A stretch of DNA of 64,000 bases, from contig MDYQ01000004.1 of assembly GCA_003024175.1 (NCBI GenBank), positions 248,001 through 312,000 of the forward strand, written 5' to 3'. Numbering within the stretch: position 1 is the stretch's first letter; each line of letters begins with the position of its first letter. The position numbers were made by a program, and so were the translations under genes. The notes under the pieces were generated by a model that ran no database searches, had not been told where the DNA came from, and saw nothing but the letters and a program-made list of their open reading frames with translations. This DNA comes from Planoprotostelium fungivorum (taxonomy: Eukaryota > Evosea > Variosea > Cavosteliida > Cavosteliaceae). Shown here piece by piece: positions 35,301-46,123 of the stretch.

Positions 35301-35392
35301 GCCCACTGTACTTCAGTACTGTTACACATAAATATCATCTTTTTCACCAAAGAAGGATCACGGTTTCAAAACTAAACCTTTATATCACAAAA

Positions 35393-38300
35393 TCAGAACC
35401 CAGCAAACTGATCAAAAATCTTCAAAATCTTCTTCTTTGACTTTTCGGAAAAGCCAGTGTCCCACTGAATATCGCACGTCTTGAATGTCGCGCTGGTCAT
35501 CTTCTTCAACATCCAGTCGAAGCGCAGCACTACCTGTCCATTGTTCAGAGGTGCATTCATTCACAAGCAAACTTTACCTCCCACTGAAAAGTATACCCTG
35601 ACTCCTCGTTCTTGTTTTTTCTAGAGATTGCCGATTTTCTGTGTGTAACGATGATCTGATCACATTCAGCTCAAGATCACTCTGAATGACATCACCTCCT
35701 TATCTTTGACCAAGTTGATGACAATCTTCCAAGAATCTGGATCCTCATCGAAAGGAAACGCATCTATTGCATGTCAAAGGAGCACATCTACAGATGATTC
35801 ACCTGACCAAGCACGCTTCAATTGGATGTAAGGAACGGCCGTGATCCATTGATTGATGCACTTCAAGAGCATGCTCAACCTCCACTGTGGCTGCAGGGCT
35901 GACTGAAGGAAACGACTGAAATCTCTCGTGTTTCCCTCCGTAGATCTCATGAATCGAGTGTACTCTTGTGTCAGGTGGTTAGACGCCTCCTTATCGTTGA
36001 TGCCATCGCAGATCTGACACAGTACATCCAACATGTTCTGTTCTACGTCAGACGAGAACAAGGGGACAGAGATCACCTGTCCAGCCCTGTGTGTCTTCTC
36101 GTCAGCGGCATTGACTCCCCCACGAACAGAATGTGTCTTCATCGTCTCCGTCATACTCGGTGTGGAATCATCGAACAAGGATTCCAACTTGACTTGTGGC
36201 TCCACTGGTGTGGATATGGCCATATCCACGGTTGGTTTCTCCGTCGATGTAGTCTGAGAGTCCTGTGCCGATGGTTCTGTGCCTCAAATCAACTGGGGTT
36301 CATCACGTAAATCTCACCCGTGAAGGTCGGTTCGTTGATGACGACGAGGACCATTCGATTGCCGATGTATTCTACGATGTCTCCCTCGGTCATCTTCATT
36401 CCTTCCAACTGAAGTTCGATGATCTCGTACTCTTCCATGGTCAACTTCATCTTGGAGGAGTGCAAGGTGATGAGATCCGCCATCTTGTTGAATTCCCTGT
36501 CTCTGTTATTCGTGTCGTAGATGAAAGAATACCATAGAGAGTTGATGTACAGTTCGCTCGTTCGGAAATCGTCCCGGGTGGAATTCTTCATGACCAAGAC
36601 GGAGAGTGCAATCAGCTTCCTCCCCAGTTCTTTCAGTTCCTGGCATTTCTCTTGACACTGTCTCCATTCAGACGAATGAGATTGGATGATGAATGGAGTC
36701 CATCGGATGACAGAGACGATGGTTGAATGGAAATAGAGGTCACCTGGATGTCATGGAAGGCAGGTTGAGTCAAGGATACGATCAACAGATCCTCCACACG
36801 ATTATCCAACGATTCCAGGAATAGTTTCGAGTTTTTGACGAGTGAATCTGCCTGCACGGATGCCGCACCCTGTCTCTGTCATTTCCTCTTCTCCTTCTCT
36901 CTTCACCTGAAGTTCCGTCTTCAATCGACTGAGCTTGTCCTCTAGATTCTGACGTGATTTCTCTAACGTTGCACTGATGGTTGACAATTTCTTCTTCGAC
37001 TGCTGATAGATCTCTCCCTGTCTCTCTTCAGCTCTCCCTCTCCTCTCTCCATCACCTTCAGCTCTTCCGTATCGATTCCCTTCGGTACCTCGATCAAGAA
37101 ACACCAATCGTACACCTCCCCACGTCAGTCATCGACCATCACATGTCTCACCTTGATCTGAACGGTGATGACGTGACTGTCTTCTGAGGTGCTCGTGAAG
37201 GAAGAGGGTGATGGTTCACGGGGAACGGTTGCTTTGGGTTGTAAGGTGGAGGCTCGATTCGGCCTCGGTGGTGCTCTACCCGCTGCATCTCTCTCCCTGG
37301 CACCTCTTCTCGCTTCGTCATTCGAGATGGTCTGGATGGTTCAGCTTCTTTCAGGTACTCTCTCACCTTGGGGGGTGAGCCTCCCAAGAAGGAGCCTCCT
37401 TTGCTCTTCTTCACTTCACCCTCTTGCCCTGTCTTTCCCTTCGTCGTGAATTTACTGAATTTCGTCCTTCCTTTATCCGTCTTGAGTGAGTCTCTGTTGA
37501 ACGTCAATTCCAGTGTATCGATAACCATATTGAAGAGATATATCTACACGATGATGTGATGTGATGATGGCGAGAATAGAAGAGAGGGAGATAAGGAAGT
37601 AGGATGACGTACGGTACGACTCTTCTAGAGGGAGGGCCTTCTAAGAGGACGACCTTCGTGGCACATCGAGGGAATTCGATGAAGACTGGAGTAGCTGCGA
37701 GGGGCTTATCGTACTTCTGTCTCATCGATTCCAACAGACCCAGTGACAGTGAGGGTTCCTCTTGCTCTGCCTTATTGCTACCGTTCTCGATGGTGAGCAG
37801 TTTGAGAGATCTCCTCTGTATCCTCTTCTTCTCCTCTTCAGAGACCATCAGATCCCTCAGTCTCCCCTTCGTTCCAAACTTCTCTTTTCCTCCCATGGAG
37901 CTCATGGTACTACCTCCCATGGAGCTCATGGTACTACCTCCCATGGAGCTCATGGTACTACTTCCCATGGAGCTCATGGTACTACTTCCCATGGAGCTCA
38001 TGGTGCTGCTACCGAATGTTGCATTCTTTCCTGGAGTGAAAGTGCTCGTTCCGAACGAATTGAACGTGTTGCCAGAGAAGGTTGACTTTCCGGGTACTCC
38101 CTGTGGTCCTGAAGTCCCTCCCAGTGTCATTGTACCGAAAGAGTTTTCGACTCTGGGTGATGCATTGAAGATGTCCAGCGATCTCGGTACATCACCTTCG
38201 CCCCTCTGCTCAAATGATCAGAAAGGTTCATATTCACAAGAGAATGGAGAGGATCAGGAGAAGATGGAGAGATCAGAAGGACAGATGGAGAGATCAGAAG

Positions 38301-38471
38301 AACAGATGAGAGGGAAAAGGATGAGAGAAGAACCTGAGAGCGAGAGGACTCAAGAGGCTTGACAAGGAAGCTGTGAGTGGGTTGTCTCGTCTTGTCTTTG
38401 TACGATCCCGTTCCCGCCTTCCACGAGTTGAGAGGCACCGTTGGGGATGTTGGTGCACTGTGGCATCCCAT
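35393..38471 (-). CDS. Large coiled-coil/low-complexity protein, unrecognised
   Basis: From the ATG (38469-38471), MGCHSAPTSPTVPLNSWKAG, a roughly 130-nt intron leads to a Gly/Ser/Thr-rich region (FGTSTFTPGKNATFGSSTM) with five 8-residue repeats, then KVREYLKEAEPSRPSRM, a predicted coiled coil (KKKLSTISATLEKSRQNLED) and helical/beta segments NSLWYSFIYDTNNRDREFNK and LEGMKMTEGDIVEYIGNRMV. The C-terminus includes LRFDWMLKKMTSATFKTCDI and ends IFDQFAGF. Ten or more introns. No domain family was recognised. It begins only 20 bp beyond the stop of the GTPase gene on the same strand, so both could belong to one transcript. Confidence 0.55.
37892..38011 (-). repeat. 24-bp coding tandem repeat, five copies
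   Basis: Five near-identical 24-bp units (cccatggagctcatggtact plus four bases) encode repeats of the type GSSTMSSM / GGSTMSSM on the minus strand. The frame is kept, so copy number may vary between strains without breaking the gene. Confidence 0.9.
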
Positions 38472-38491
38472 CTCATCCGCTGCTTCCCTCT

Positions 38492-39474
38492 TCAGCTTGA
38501 TCCCCTTCTCCTCTCACCTTTCTCCTCCTCGCTCTTCTTCTTGGTCCTTTCTGTCTCTCTCCTCGTGATCATCTGTTCTCATTCAGCTCTATCTCTCATT
38601 CATATCATTCATATCATTCTCATCTCACCATTCGATTCTGGACTTCACTGGATGTGGGCTCTAAATTGGTTTCTCTGGTAGGAGTCAAGAGAGTCGAGAG
38701 AGATGGGCTTACCTGTTGGTCTCTACGGCCAACTGACGAACGACACCCGGTGAAGCCTTATTCTCTTTGGCCATGTCCTCTAATTCAGTGATCTCTCCCG
38801 TACGGCTGAGTTTCTTGATGACGTAATGGAGGAGTGTCTTAGGTGTCACGGTCGATGGGCTGTGTCTCTTCGTTCTCAGTTGGCTCGCGTTGAGGGAGGA
38901 GCATGTTTCAAAGTAACCTCCCAACAAAGCTTTTCCTATTCTGATTCCCTTCTCTTCAGGTACGACTCTCGCACAGTCGACTAATGGAGCGATCAGCATA
39001 TGTGTGTCGTCTCGATTTAAATCACCATGAGTTCCGACAGTCACAAAAACGGGAGGTGATTCTTTGTTATTGGTCCGTAACGCTCTGATCTGGTTTCGGA
39101 AATATAACAGCCCTTGTAATGTTTCCAAATCTGATATGCTGAAGCAGAATACAAATGCATCGGCTTCATTGAACCACTGCAGATATGAATGGATGATATT
39201 TTGTATGTTTACCCTTTCGTGATGAGATTCGAGGTCCTTCCCTCCTCCGATATCCATCAACGTGATCGTGACTTCTCTAAGATTGACGACGGCGGTATAG
39301 GGGTAATACTCCACCTTATCTGTTGGGGTATATACAGAGCTGAACTCATCATACAAGATGCGATTTATGAGAGTGGTTTTCCCAGCTCTTGGACTCCCCA
39401 CAAAGAGCTGGTGTGGTTCAATTGATCGTGAAGAAGAACAAACTTCTTACCACTTTAAAGGAACTCGCATCCAT
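38492..39474 (-). CDS. Ras-like small GTPase with atypical G4 motif
   Basis: The ATG (39472-39474) gives MDASSFKV; a 45-nt intron joins in frame to LFVGSPRAGKTTLINRI (P-loop GSPRAGKT). G2/G3 are visible as YYPYTAVV and LMDIGGGKD. G4 reads VGTHGDLN instead of NKxD, and G5 is TCSSL. Switch II has GGG where Ras has GQE. After the G domain there is a basic helix and a Lys/Glu-rich tail (RRETERTKKKSEEEKGERRR). No C-terminal CAAX motif. THGD at G4 suggests altered guanine specificity or weak binding. Family placement beyond Ras superfamily is not possible from motifs alone. Confidence 0.7.
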
Positions 39475-39658
39475 CTCACGACGACCCGCCAACCAAGAGA
39501 GAGAACAAGTGTGACACGTTCCGACGTGACATGAACAACTACAACACGGGATAACCGCCTGCATCCTTCTCAATCTAATCTGTTACCAGAATGGCAGTCA
39601 AAGGAGAAGAACAGAAGTTCTATTCTGGAGAGAAGTGGCGAGGGACGATGATCTACTT

Positions 39659-41252
39659 TTAATGCTTTCCAATCTCTGTCGGATCAGCGGCGCACATTCT
39701 GAAGGATGTCTCCAACGCATCCTTGTCCAAGTTCTTTCCGATGAAGATCATCTTGTTGCTGCGCTTCTCATCTGCAAGGCTCAGCTGCGGAGTGCCTTCT
39801 CATCTCACCTGGGCCCCACAGACCGAGTGGCTCTCCCGTGAAGTGAGCGTGAACCCCTTGGAACACGTACTTGTCTTCCACACCAGCGATATTCAACACC
39901 CCTTCCTCTCTCAGTCTCCTCTCTCGTCCCTCCTCACCTTTCATTCGGTAGATGTCCTCTGACTTTTCTCTCAGGAGTGCACCCAGCCATTCGTTGACCT
40001 TGTCCAAGTCCAAGGCCTCGTCCTCTACGATGCCCACGCTCTTCACAGTGATGTGATGGTGGTGGTGCTTATCGTCCAAGATCTCGGGGGAGATCTGTGC
40101 TGGTCATCGGTGATGTCAATGTCTCCTCACATCCATGGCTCTGTCCAAGTCGAACGATCGGATGTCGATCACCTTACTCAGAGGTACCTGTCTCCCGTCA
40201 TTCTCCTCTCTCTCCTTCATGTCACCTGTGAGTGCTGACTGTGCACGATCTCTGCGTATCTGAACACAGTCAGAGGAGAAAAGATGAGAGGAGATGAAAG
40301 GAAAGAGGAAGATGAGAGGAAGAGATGGGAAGAGATGAGAGGAAGAGATGAGACGAGAGGAAGAGATGAGATGAGATGAAATGAAAGAAGAGTGTACCTG
40401 TTGATAGATCTGATCTTACGTTCCACATGTGCGAGTTCCTCTGGGTCGACTAGATCCGTCTTGTTGAGTATGATGCGATCGGCAAATGCGATCTGCTCCG
40501 CCGCCTCACTGACTTCTCCGTGCGGTTTCTTCTCGTCGATGTGTTGGATGGCATGCTTGGCATCCACCACCGTGATGATTCCATCGATCCTCAGCTTGTC
40601 CACCAGATCAGGCACCGTGAAGAAGGTCTGAGCCACGGGGGCCACGTGAGCTAATCCCGTTGTCTCGATGATGACGTGTTCGAATTTCTTCTCTCTGGAG
40701 AGCAATCGTCCCATCATCCTATCGAGGTCAATCGTCTCCCTTCCTCTCACTCACCGAACTAGATCTCCTCTGACGCTGCAGCAGACACATCCGTTGTTCA
40801 TCTCGATGATGTCCTCTTCGATCTATGGAAGGTCACACTCTCTCGTGTATCTCGATCACCTGATATCCCTCTGCTTCTGCTCCCTTCTGGATCTCTCTCT
40901 TTGTGTTTTGGATCAGCGTGTCATCGATGCCCACCTAATCGACATCAGCATTCAATGGAGTGCAGATGTGAGTGATGGTGGATAGACTCTATATCGATAT
41001 CGAGATCTGACCTGTCCGAATTCATTCTCGATGACGGCGATGCGTCTTCCGTGAGAACCTCTGAGGATGTGATTGACCAGTGTGGTCTTTCCTGATCCAA
41101 GGAATCCGGTGATGATCGTTACGGGTAGCACGTTTGTCTCTGCCCTACGTCACCCCCCTCCTCTCCCTTTCCTCACCTTTTGCCTCGATCGCTGCCTCCG
41201 GTTCCAACACGGCTCGATTGTACACCTTCAGAATGGTCTGTCCTGCTCTCGA
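39659..41252 (-). CDS. ZNG1: CobW/ZNG1-type zinc metallochaperone GTPase
   Basis: ZNG1 proteins use GTP to hand zinc to client metalloenzymes. The G domain shows [20 protein letters not shown] (P-loop), [18 protein letters not shown], the metal-binding CxCC motif in [14 protein letters not shown] (about 40770-40800), [19 protein letters not shown] and [13 protein letters not shown] (G4 NKTD). [13 protein letters not shown] His run (about 40040-40070) marks the linker, and the C-terminal CobW_C domain has [20 protein letters not shown]. The stop is at 39659-39661. The first codon was not found: upstream coding ([14 protein letters not shown]) reaches an in-frame stop at 41253-41255, so an unseen first exon or read-through from the 41228-42017 gene is needed. 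Confidence 0.8.
40266..40395 (-). repeat. Pyrimidine-rich imperfect repeat in the ZNG1 intron
   Basis: On the coding strand this intron is a long CTCTTCCTCTCATCTC-like tract with a loose 15-bp periodicity. Similar tracts lie in neighbouring introns (about 38240-38330 and 42290-42345). Confidence 0.7.
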
Positions 41253-42017
41253 TTATTCCTGGACACGAAGCACCACCCACCATAGTTGTAGAGGGTTTTA
41301 CACAGGTACTTGAGATTCTCAGCCGCCTCGATTCTCGCATTGTGTTCGGCTGGTCGATCGTGTTTTGCCGCCGTAGTCTTGATGTACTTCTTCGACATGT
41401 GGGTGATCTGTGCGACAATACCTGATGGAATTCACTGAGAGGAAGGGAGGAAGAGATCACCTCGATAGATGATGAGAAGGTCTTTCAGTGTGTTGGCACT
41501 TTCAGGAGAGACCATGTCGATCTGGATGGACTTGTCAATGATGCCATTGATCTTTCCAAGACTATCAACAAAGTGGTGTGTCATGTCATCTGCGAAAGCA
41601 GTCTTCTCTTCCACTCCTCCTGGCACATGATCTAGCTCTGCGCCCTCTCAGTCAACTCCTTTTTGAAACTCTTCACCTGACATCTGTTTTGAATATCGAT
41701 CCATCAACTTGAAGCTCATAGATAAAGCTTCTGAGGGGTCGCTCAGTGCCTTTTGATCGATTGCTGCATTCGACTGTCAATCCTTCGCTCTCAGCGAAAA
41801 AAGGCACACCCTCTAATTCAGGGTCCATCTTGGGTTTTGGACGAGGATGGCTGTGGCCATATGACCTGATTGACAGAGTCTGGGGCTGGAAGCTCCTCAA
41901 TTTAGTATGATTGAATACTTGGCATCGAGGGATTGAGATATTTGATGGAAATAGAGGTATACGTCCTTTGGAGTGAGATATCGCTGTATACCTCAGAAAT
42001 GCATTTACAAAAACCAT
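41228..42017 (-). CDS. Unrecognised protein, possibly mitochondrial
   Basis: Starting at Met (about 42015-42017) the frame reads MVFVNAFLRYTAISHSKGRI, basic and hydroxylated like a mitochondrial presequence, then KPKMDPELEGVPFFAESEGL and SFIYELQVDGSIFKTDV. After an intron, TAFADDMTHHFVDSLGKING, ANTLKDLLIIYR, IVAQITHMSKKYIKTTAAKH and LKYLCKTLYNYGGWCFVSRN. The stop is at 41228-41230, inside what must be the 5' exon region of the ZNG1 gene. A 29-nt GT..AG segment could splice this frame into ZNG1. No family recognised. Confidence 0.5.
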
Positions 42018-42233
42018 CCACCTCCTGAGAATGAAGCAGCAGGCACTCTGCAACGACTCAGTACTTTGGCAACTTGCATCTTGTTCTTGTGTTGATGTCG
42101 ACCGAACTGACGTCAATTTACAAGCCACGTGACCATCAGACCTCAAATTGAATAGAACGATGTGTCTTCTTTACACGAGATCCAAACGAACTAAGTGAAA
42201 CATCGAATACGAGATTTATTAGCCACATTTGAT

Positions 42234-43618
42234 CTAAGATTTGGTGGAAGGCCTGAAGAAGAATCAGTGAGAGGACATGAAGACAATGAGAAGGAACGAG
42301 AGATGAGAGGAAGAGAAGGAGAAGAGGAGAAGAGTAGATGAGTACTGACTTGGCCCATTCCAAGTGGAGAATGAGATGGTCATATCCGTAACCATTCAAC
42401 TTCTGAATGGCTTTGGCTGCGTCCTCCCGGTATACAAAATTGACATAAGCGAAACCTTCTTTGTGTGAGATGAAAGTAAGAGATTGAATGCATGGAGGAT
42501 GAAAGGATAGAGGATGAGAGTAATAGATTGAATGGATAGAGGATGAGAGTAATAGATTGAATGGATAGAGGATGAAAGGATAGTGATCACCTCTTGAAGA
42601 GCCAGTACCCTTGTCCTTGGCAAGGTAGATGCGAGATACGGGACCAAAGTTACGGAAGAGTTCGGCAAGATCAGACTCCTTCGTGTCTTCTGAAAGATTT
42701 GCCACTCTGACGGTGGCCACCTCCTCGCTGCCTCTGTCGTTCGAATCTGGTCTTCCTGTTCTGATCCATGTCAGCTCATTCCTCAATCGATCAATGATAT
42801 CTTGTATGTGTATCGATCAATGATGTATTGTATGTGTATCGATCAATGATGTATTGTATGTGTATCGATCAATGATATGTTGAATGTGTGTAGATGAATG
42901 ATATTTGAATGTGTACCTTCCGGGGGGTTGGTATACATTAGAGGGACCGGTGGAGGCCTTGACGGGAGCGTCTTGCTTTCCGTAGGGACACTTGGAGGTC
43001 CAGTGATCTCTTCCACAGTTTCTGCACTGGATGCTGATGCTGGAGTCCTTGCTGCTCTTGACTGCCTTGTCTTTGTTCTCGGATTTTCTGGAACTCTCCA
43101 AGAACATGTCCTCTTGCGATGGATTTGTCACCACTGGCTCGGGGCCTGGGGGACAATCCTTCACCTCTCCAAACTTCTTCCATTTCTGTCTCTCTCAGTC
43201 TGTCTCTCCTCTCTCACCCACTCACCCTTCGTGCCTCAACGTTACGATTCACTTTGACTTGCTTCTTGTAGATCTTGATTCTCTTGATAATCTGATCCGT
43301 TAGACGATTTTCCTCGCGATTCTAAACTCACCTTGACTTTCTGACCCTTGGCGTTAGTTGTGTATTCAGTCACTGTTCGCAGTGTGGATCCATCGGGTTG
43401 TGCTTCGTCCTTGATTACGGCATTGTTGGCTGAGATGAAATCAGAAACAGTAATATACTAATGCGCCTCACACTCGCTCTCTTCAACATCATCGTCTTCG
43501 TCTGCCCATTTCTTAGAAGCGGCATGATGTGTCTCCTCGTCAACCCAACGAGTTTTGTTAGATGGTCTGATGAGATTTTTAGGGTTTTCGAGCAGATCGT
43601 GAAACTCACGCGCTCATT
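42234..43618 (-). CDS. EIF3G: Eukaryotic translation initiation factor 3 subunit G
   Basis: eIF3g is an RNA-binding subunit of eIF3, acting in scanning and reinitiation in the cytosol. The ATG (43616-43618) lies in a 8-base coding exon that splices to give MSAPSNKTRWVDEE. The family hallmarks follow: a KVKVVKRIKIYKKQVKVNRN-like basic block, the zinc knuckle CRNCGRDHWTSKCPY, GPSNVYQPPGRY, and a C-terminal RRM with VRVANLSEDTKESDLAELF, RIYLAKDKGTGSSRG, FAYVNFVYREDAAKAI and LILHLEWAKPSTKS. The stop is at 42234-42236. Two introns hold minisatellites. It is divergent from Mpp10 with 118 bp between starts. Confidence 0.92.
42482..42580 (-). repeat. 29-bp tandem repeat in an eIF3g intron
   Basis: About three imperfect 29-bp units, each starting gattgaatgg and containing atagaggatgagagtaata (period visible between 42526 and 42555). 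It lies wholly inside an intron of the RRM-coding part. Confidence 0.75.
42789..42892 (-). repeat. 26-bp minisatellite, four units, in an eIF3g intron
   Basis: Units start gatcaatgatgtattgtatg and end tgtatc; boundaries at 42789, 42815, 42841 and 42867, the last unit diverged. Intronic. Confidence 0.85.
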
Positions 43619-43736
43619 AGAAGGAAAAGATGATCTGATCTAGAAGAAAGAAGAAAGAAAAGAGTTTCATCTACAAACATTTTCGGCATCCGAATTTTTT
43701 CCGAGAGGCATCACATCACCCTCTCAGAGCATCGTG

Positions 43737-46083
43737 ATGACACTCGAGTTAGAATCGTTCATAGATGATGTTGTATCCAAACCTGAGGTAGGGTACTTTA
43801 TTTCAGTTAGAAGTGACACATCTCAGATCTTCATCAATGATCCGGACAAAAAGGCTAAATTGTATGGAGAGATCCTAGAAGCCTTGACAAAAACATTCAA
43901 TTATAGTCTCAGTGTAAGAAATCAGTTGAAGACAACACAGCTGGATGAATTGATTACCGAGGTGATGAACATCGAACGAGAAGCGATAATGAAGAAACAT
44001 TAGGGGGCAGACACAGAACAGATATGGGAACAGATACAGCTGCATCACAGACCTTTATTGACTATTCTGGAGAAGAAAATCGAACAAGAGAGTGACAAAA
44101 CCGAAGAACCTTTAGAGATTGAAGAACAATCTTCTGGTGCCGAGTTAGAGGAAGATCTCGATTCAGAGGATATAGGCAGTGAGGGAGAAGAAGGCGAGGA
44201 GGGTGACGTCCTCGGAGAGGAGGATGAGGATGATGAGGAAGAAGAAGAGGAAAGAAGAGATGCAGGAAGGAAAAAGAAAGCTTCAGGGGTAAGGAATTGA
44301 TGGGAGGAGGTGCTGACAGAAAGACAGAAAAAGGGTGAGTTGGATGACGATTTCTTCTCGCTGGACAAGATGAACGATTTCTTGAAAGACCAAGAAGAGA
44401 GAGAGTTGGATGGAGAAGGAGAAGAAGAGGAAGAGGGTGAGTCAGAGGAGAGGTTGTAGTTGAGTACGACAGGTGATCCATTCGGAGAGGAAGAGGGAAT
44501 CGACAACTATGAGGATTTCTTCGATGAAGAGGGAGGAGAGAGACAGATGGAGGAAGAGGAGGATGAAGACGAGGATGGAGAAGCTCAAGCCCAAATGTGA
44601 GGAGAGAAGAGAAGCAATGGTGACACTTGCAGTGAGGCAGATTTCTGGAGACAAGCCAACAGAGGAAAGAAGAAGCTGAAAGAGGGACAGACTGGGTTGG
44701 GGGATTTGTTGACGGAACAAGAAATGGAAGAAGAAGACGACAGAGAGCTGGGATCTCTGGTGACACGACACAGCGAATATCTGAGGACACTGGAGAAGAA
44801 GGTGAAGAAGAAGAAGAGAGTGAGCTGAGAGGAGTAGATGAAGAAGCTCGAGGAGACGAACGTGGGAGAGAAGACCTGGGAGTTGACTGGAGAGGTCCAC
44901 GCAGGAGCAAGACCCGTCAATTCCCTCCTGGAGGCAGATCTCGATTTCCAGGCCTTGGCCAGACCTCCTCCAATCATCACAGAGGCTGTGACGGATGTTC
45001 TAGAAGATATCATCAAGAAGGCTGTCATCGATGTGAGCATCATCTCTACGGAATTACCTCTCCACGAAACTGAAAACAAAAGGAAACGTACGATGATGTA
45101 GTGCGAAGGAGAATCATCGACACAAGTGAGAGACATGTGACATTCATCGACTGAAGATGACAGACATCAAGAAGAGATTCGTGTTGGACGACAAGAAGAG
45201 CAAGCTCAGTTTGGCAGAGATCTATGAGAACGAGGTGTGTGGAATGTCAGAGAGGAGACTGAGGAGAACAGTATCTCGAAGCAAGTGGTGGTGGCAAGAA
45301 GTCAGAACAAGAAGAGAAAGTAAATCCCCAACACGAGAAGATCCAGAGGACATTCGACAGATTGTGCGCTAAGCTCAATGCTCTCTGTAATTTCCACTAC
45401 GCTCCGAAGGTGAGAACAAGAGAGACAAGAGAGGAAGGAGAGACTGAGAGACACAGGTCAACGTGGACGATGTGGAGATCTCGCAGAAGAACAGCAAGTC
45501 CATTCTCATGGAGGAGATTGTTCCTACGGCCACATCAAATCAAACGCTTCTCACGGCTTCGGAGGTGTATCGCCCGGCCACAAAGTCACAGATCCAAGTG
45601 AGAGAGAGGAGAAGGATGGGATTGACGGAGAGATAGATCCTCAGGGGAAAGAAGGAGAAGGGAGAGGCCTCACAGGAAGAGTTGGCCAGATTGCGTGCGG
45701 CGAAGAAGAACGCAGGAAAGCTGAAGGAGAAGGAGAAGGCACAGAAGGAGAAGGAGAGAGAGGTGAGAGGAGAGAGAGACGAAGGTGACGAGAACAGATG
45801 AAGGACCCACTGTACGCATCGAGAGCCAAGCAAGGAAAGAAGGGCATCGAGAAGGCCACGAAGGAGATCAAGCAGCACAGAGTGAGTGAGGAGGGAAGGA
45901 GTGGCTGACATCCTGTAGAACGTCAAGATCGTGGGAGAAGGAGAGACGGGACAGACCAACGTCAGTACATCGGCTGGACTGTTCAAGCAGCTCCAGGAGG
46001 AGGCCAGACAAGAGGCAAACGAGAAGAAGGCCAAGAAGATTGCAAAGAAACAGAAGGTCGATTCTGCGAAATACAAAATGTGA
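43737..46083 (+). CDS. MPP10: U3 small nucleolar ribonucleoprotein MPP10
   Basis: Mpp10 is the U3 snoRNP scaffold that brings Imp3/Imp4 to pre-18S rRNA in the nucleolus. The ATG at 43737 starts MTLELESFIDDVVSKPEVGY. The middle is the expected acidic region (SGAELEEDLDSEDIGSEGEE) with FFSLDKMNDFLKDQEE and NYEDFFDEEGGE. The conserved C-terminal block is visible: TWELTGEVHAGARPVNSLLE, DLDFQALARPPPIITEAVTD, LEDIIKKRIID, LCAKLNALCNFHYAPK and PTATSNQTLLTASEVYRPAT. The tail is basic (KKAKKIAKKQKVDSAKYKM) with the stop at 46081-46083. Many 35-60 nt introns. It ends 40 bp from the convergent DHHC gene. Confidence 0.9.
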
Positions 46084-46123
46084 GGAGCAGTGAGAGTTGT
46101 GAACGATGGAAGAATGGAGATGT

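Noticed and set aside
44062-44910. Long minus-strand Ser/Leu-rich frame opposite Mpp10
   Set aside because: It is the antisense of the acidic GAG/GAA-rich Mpp10 exon.
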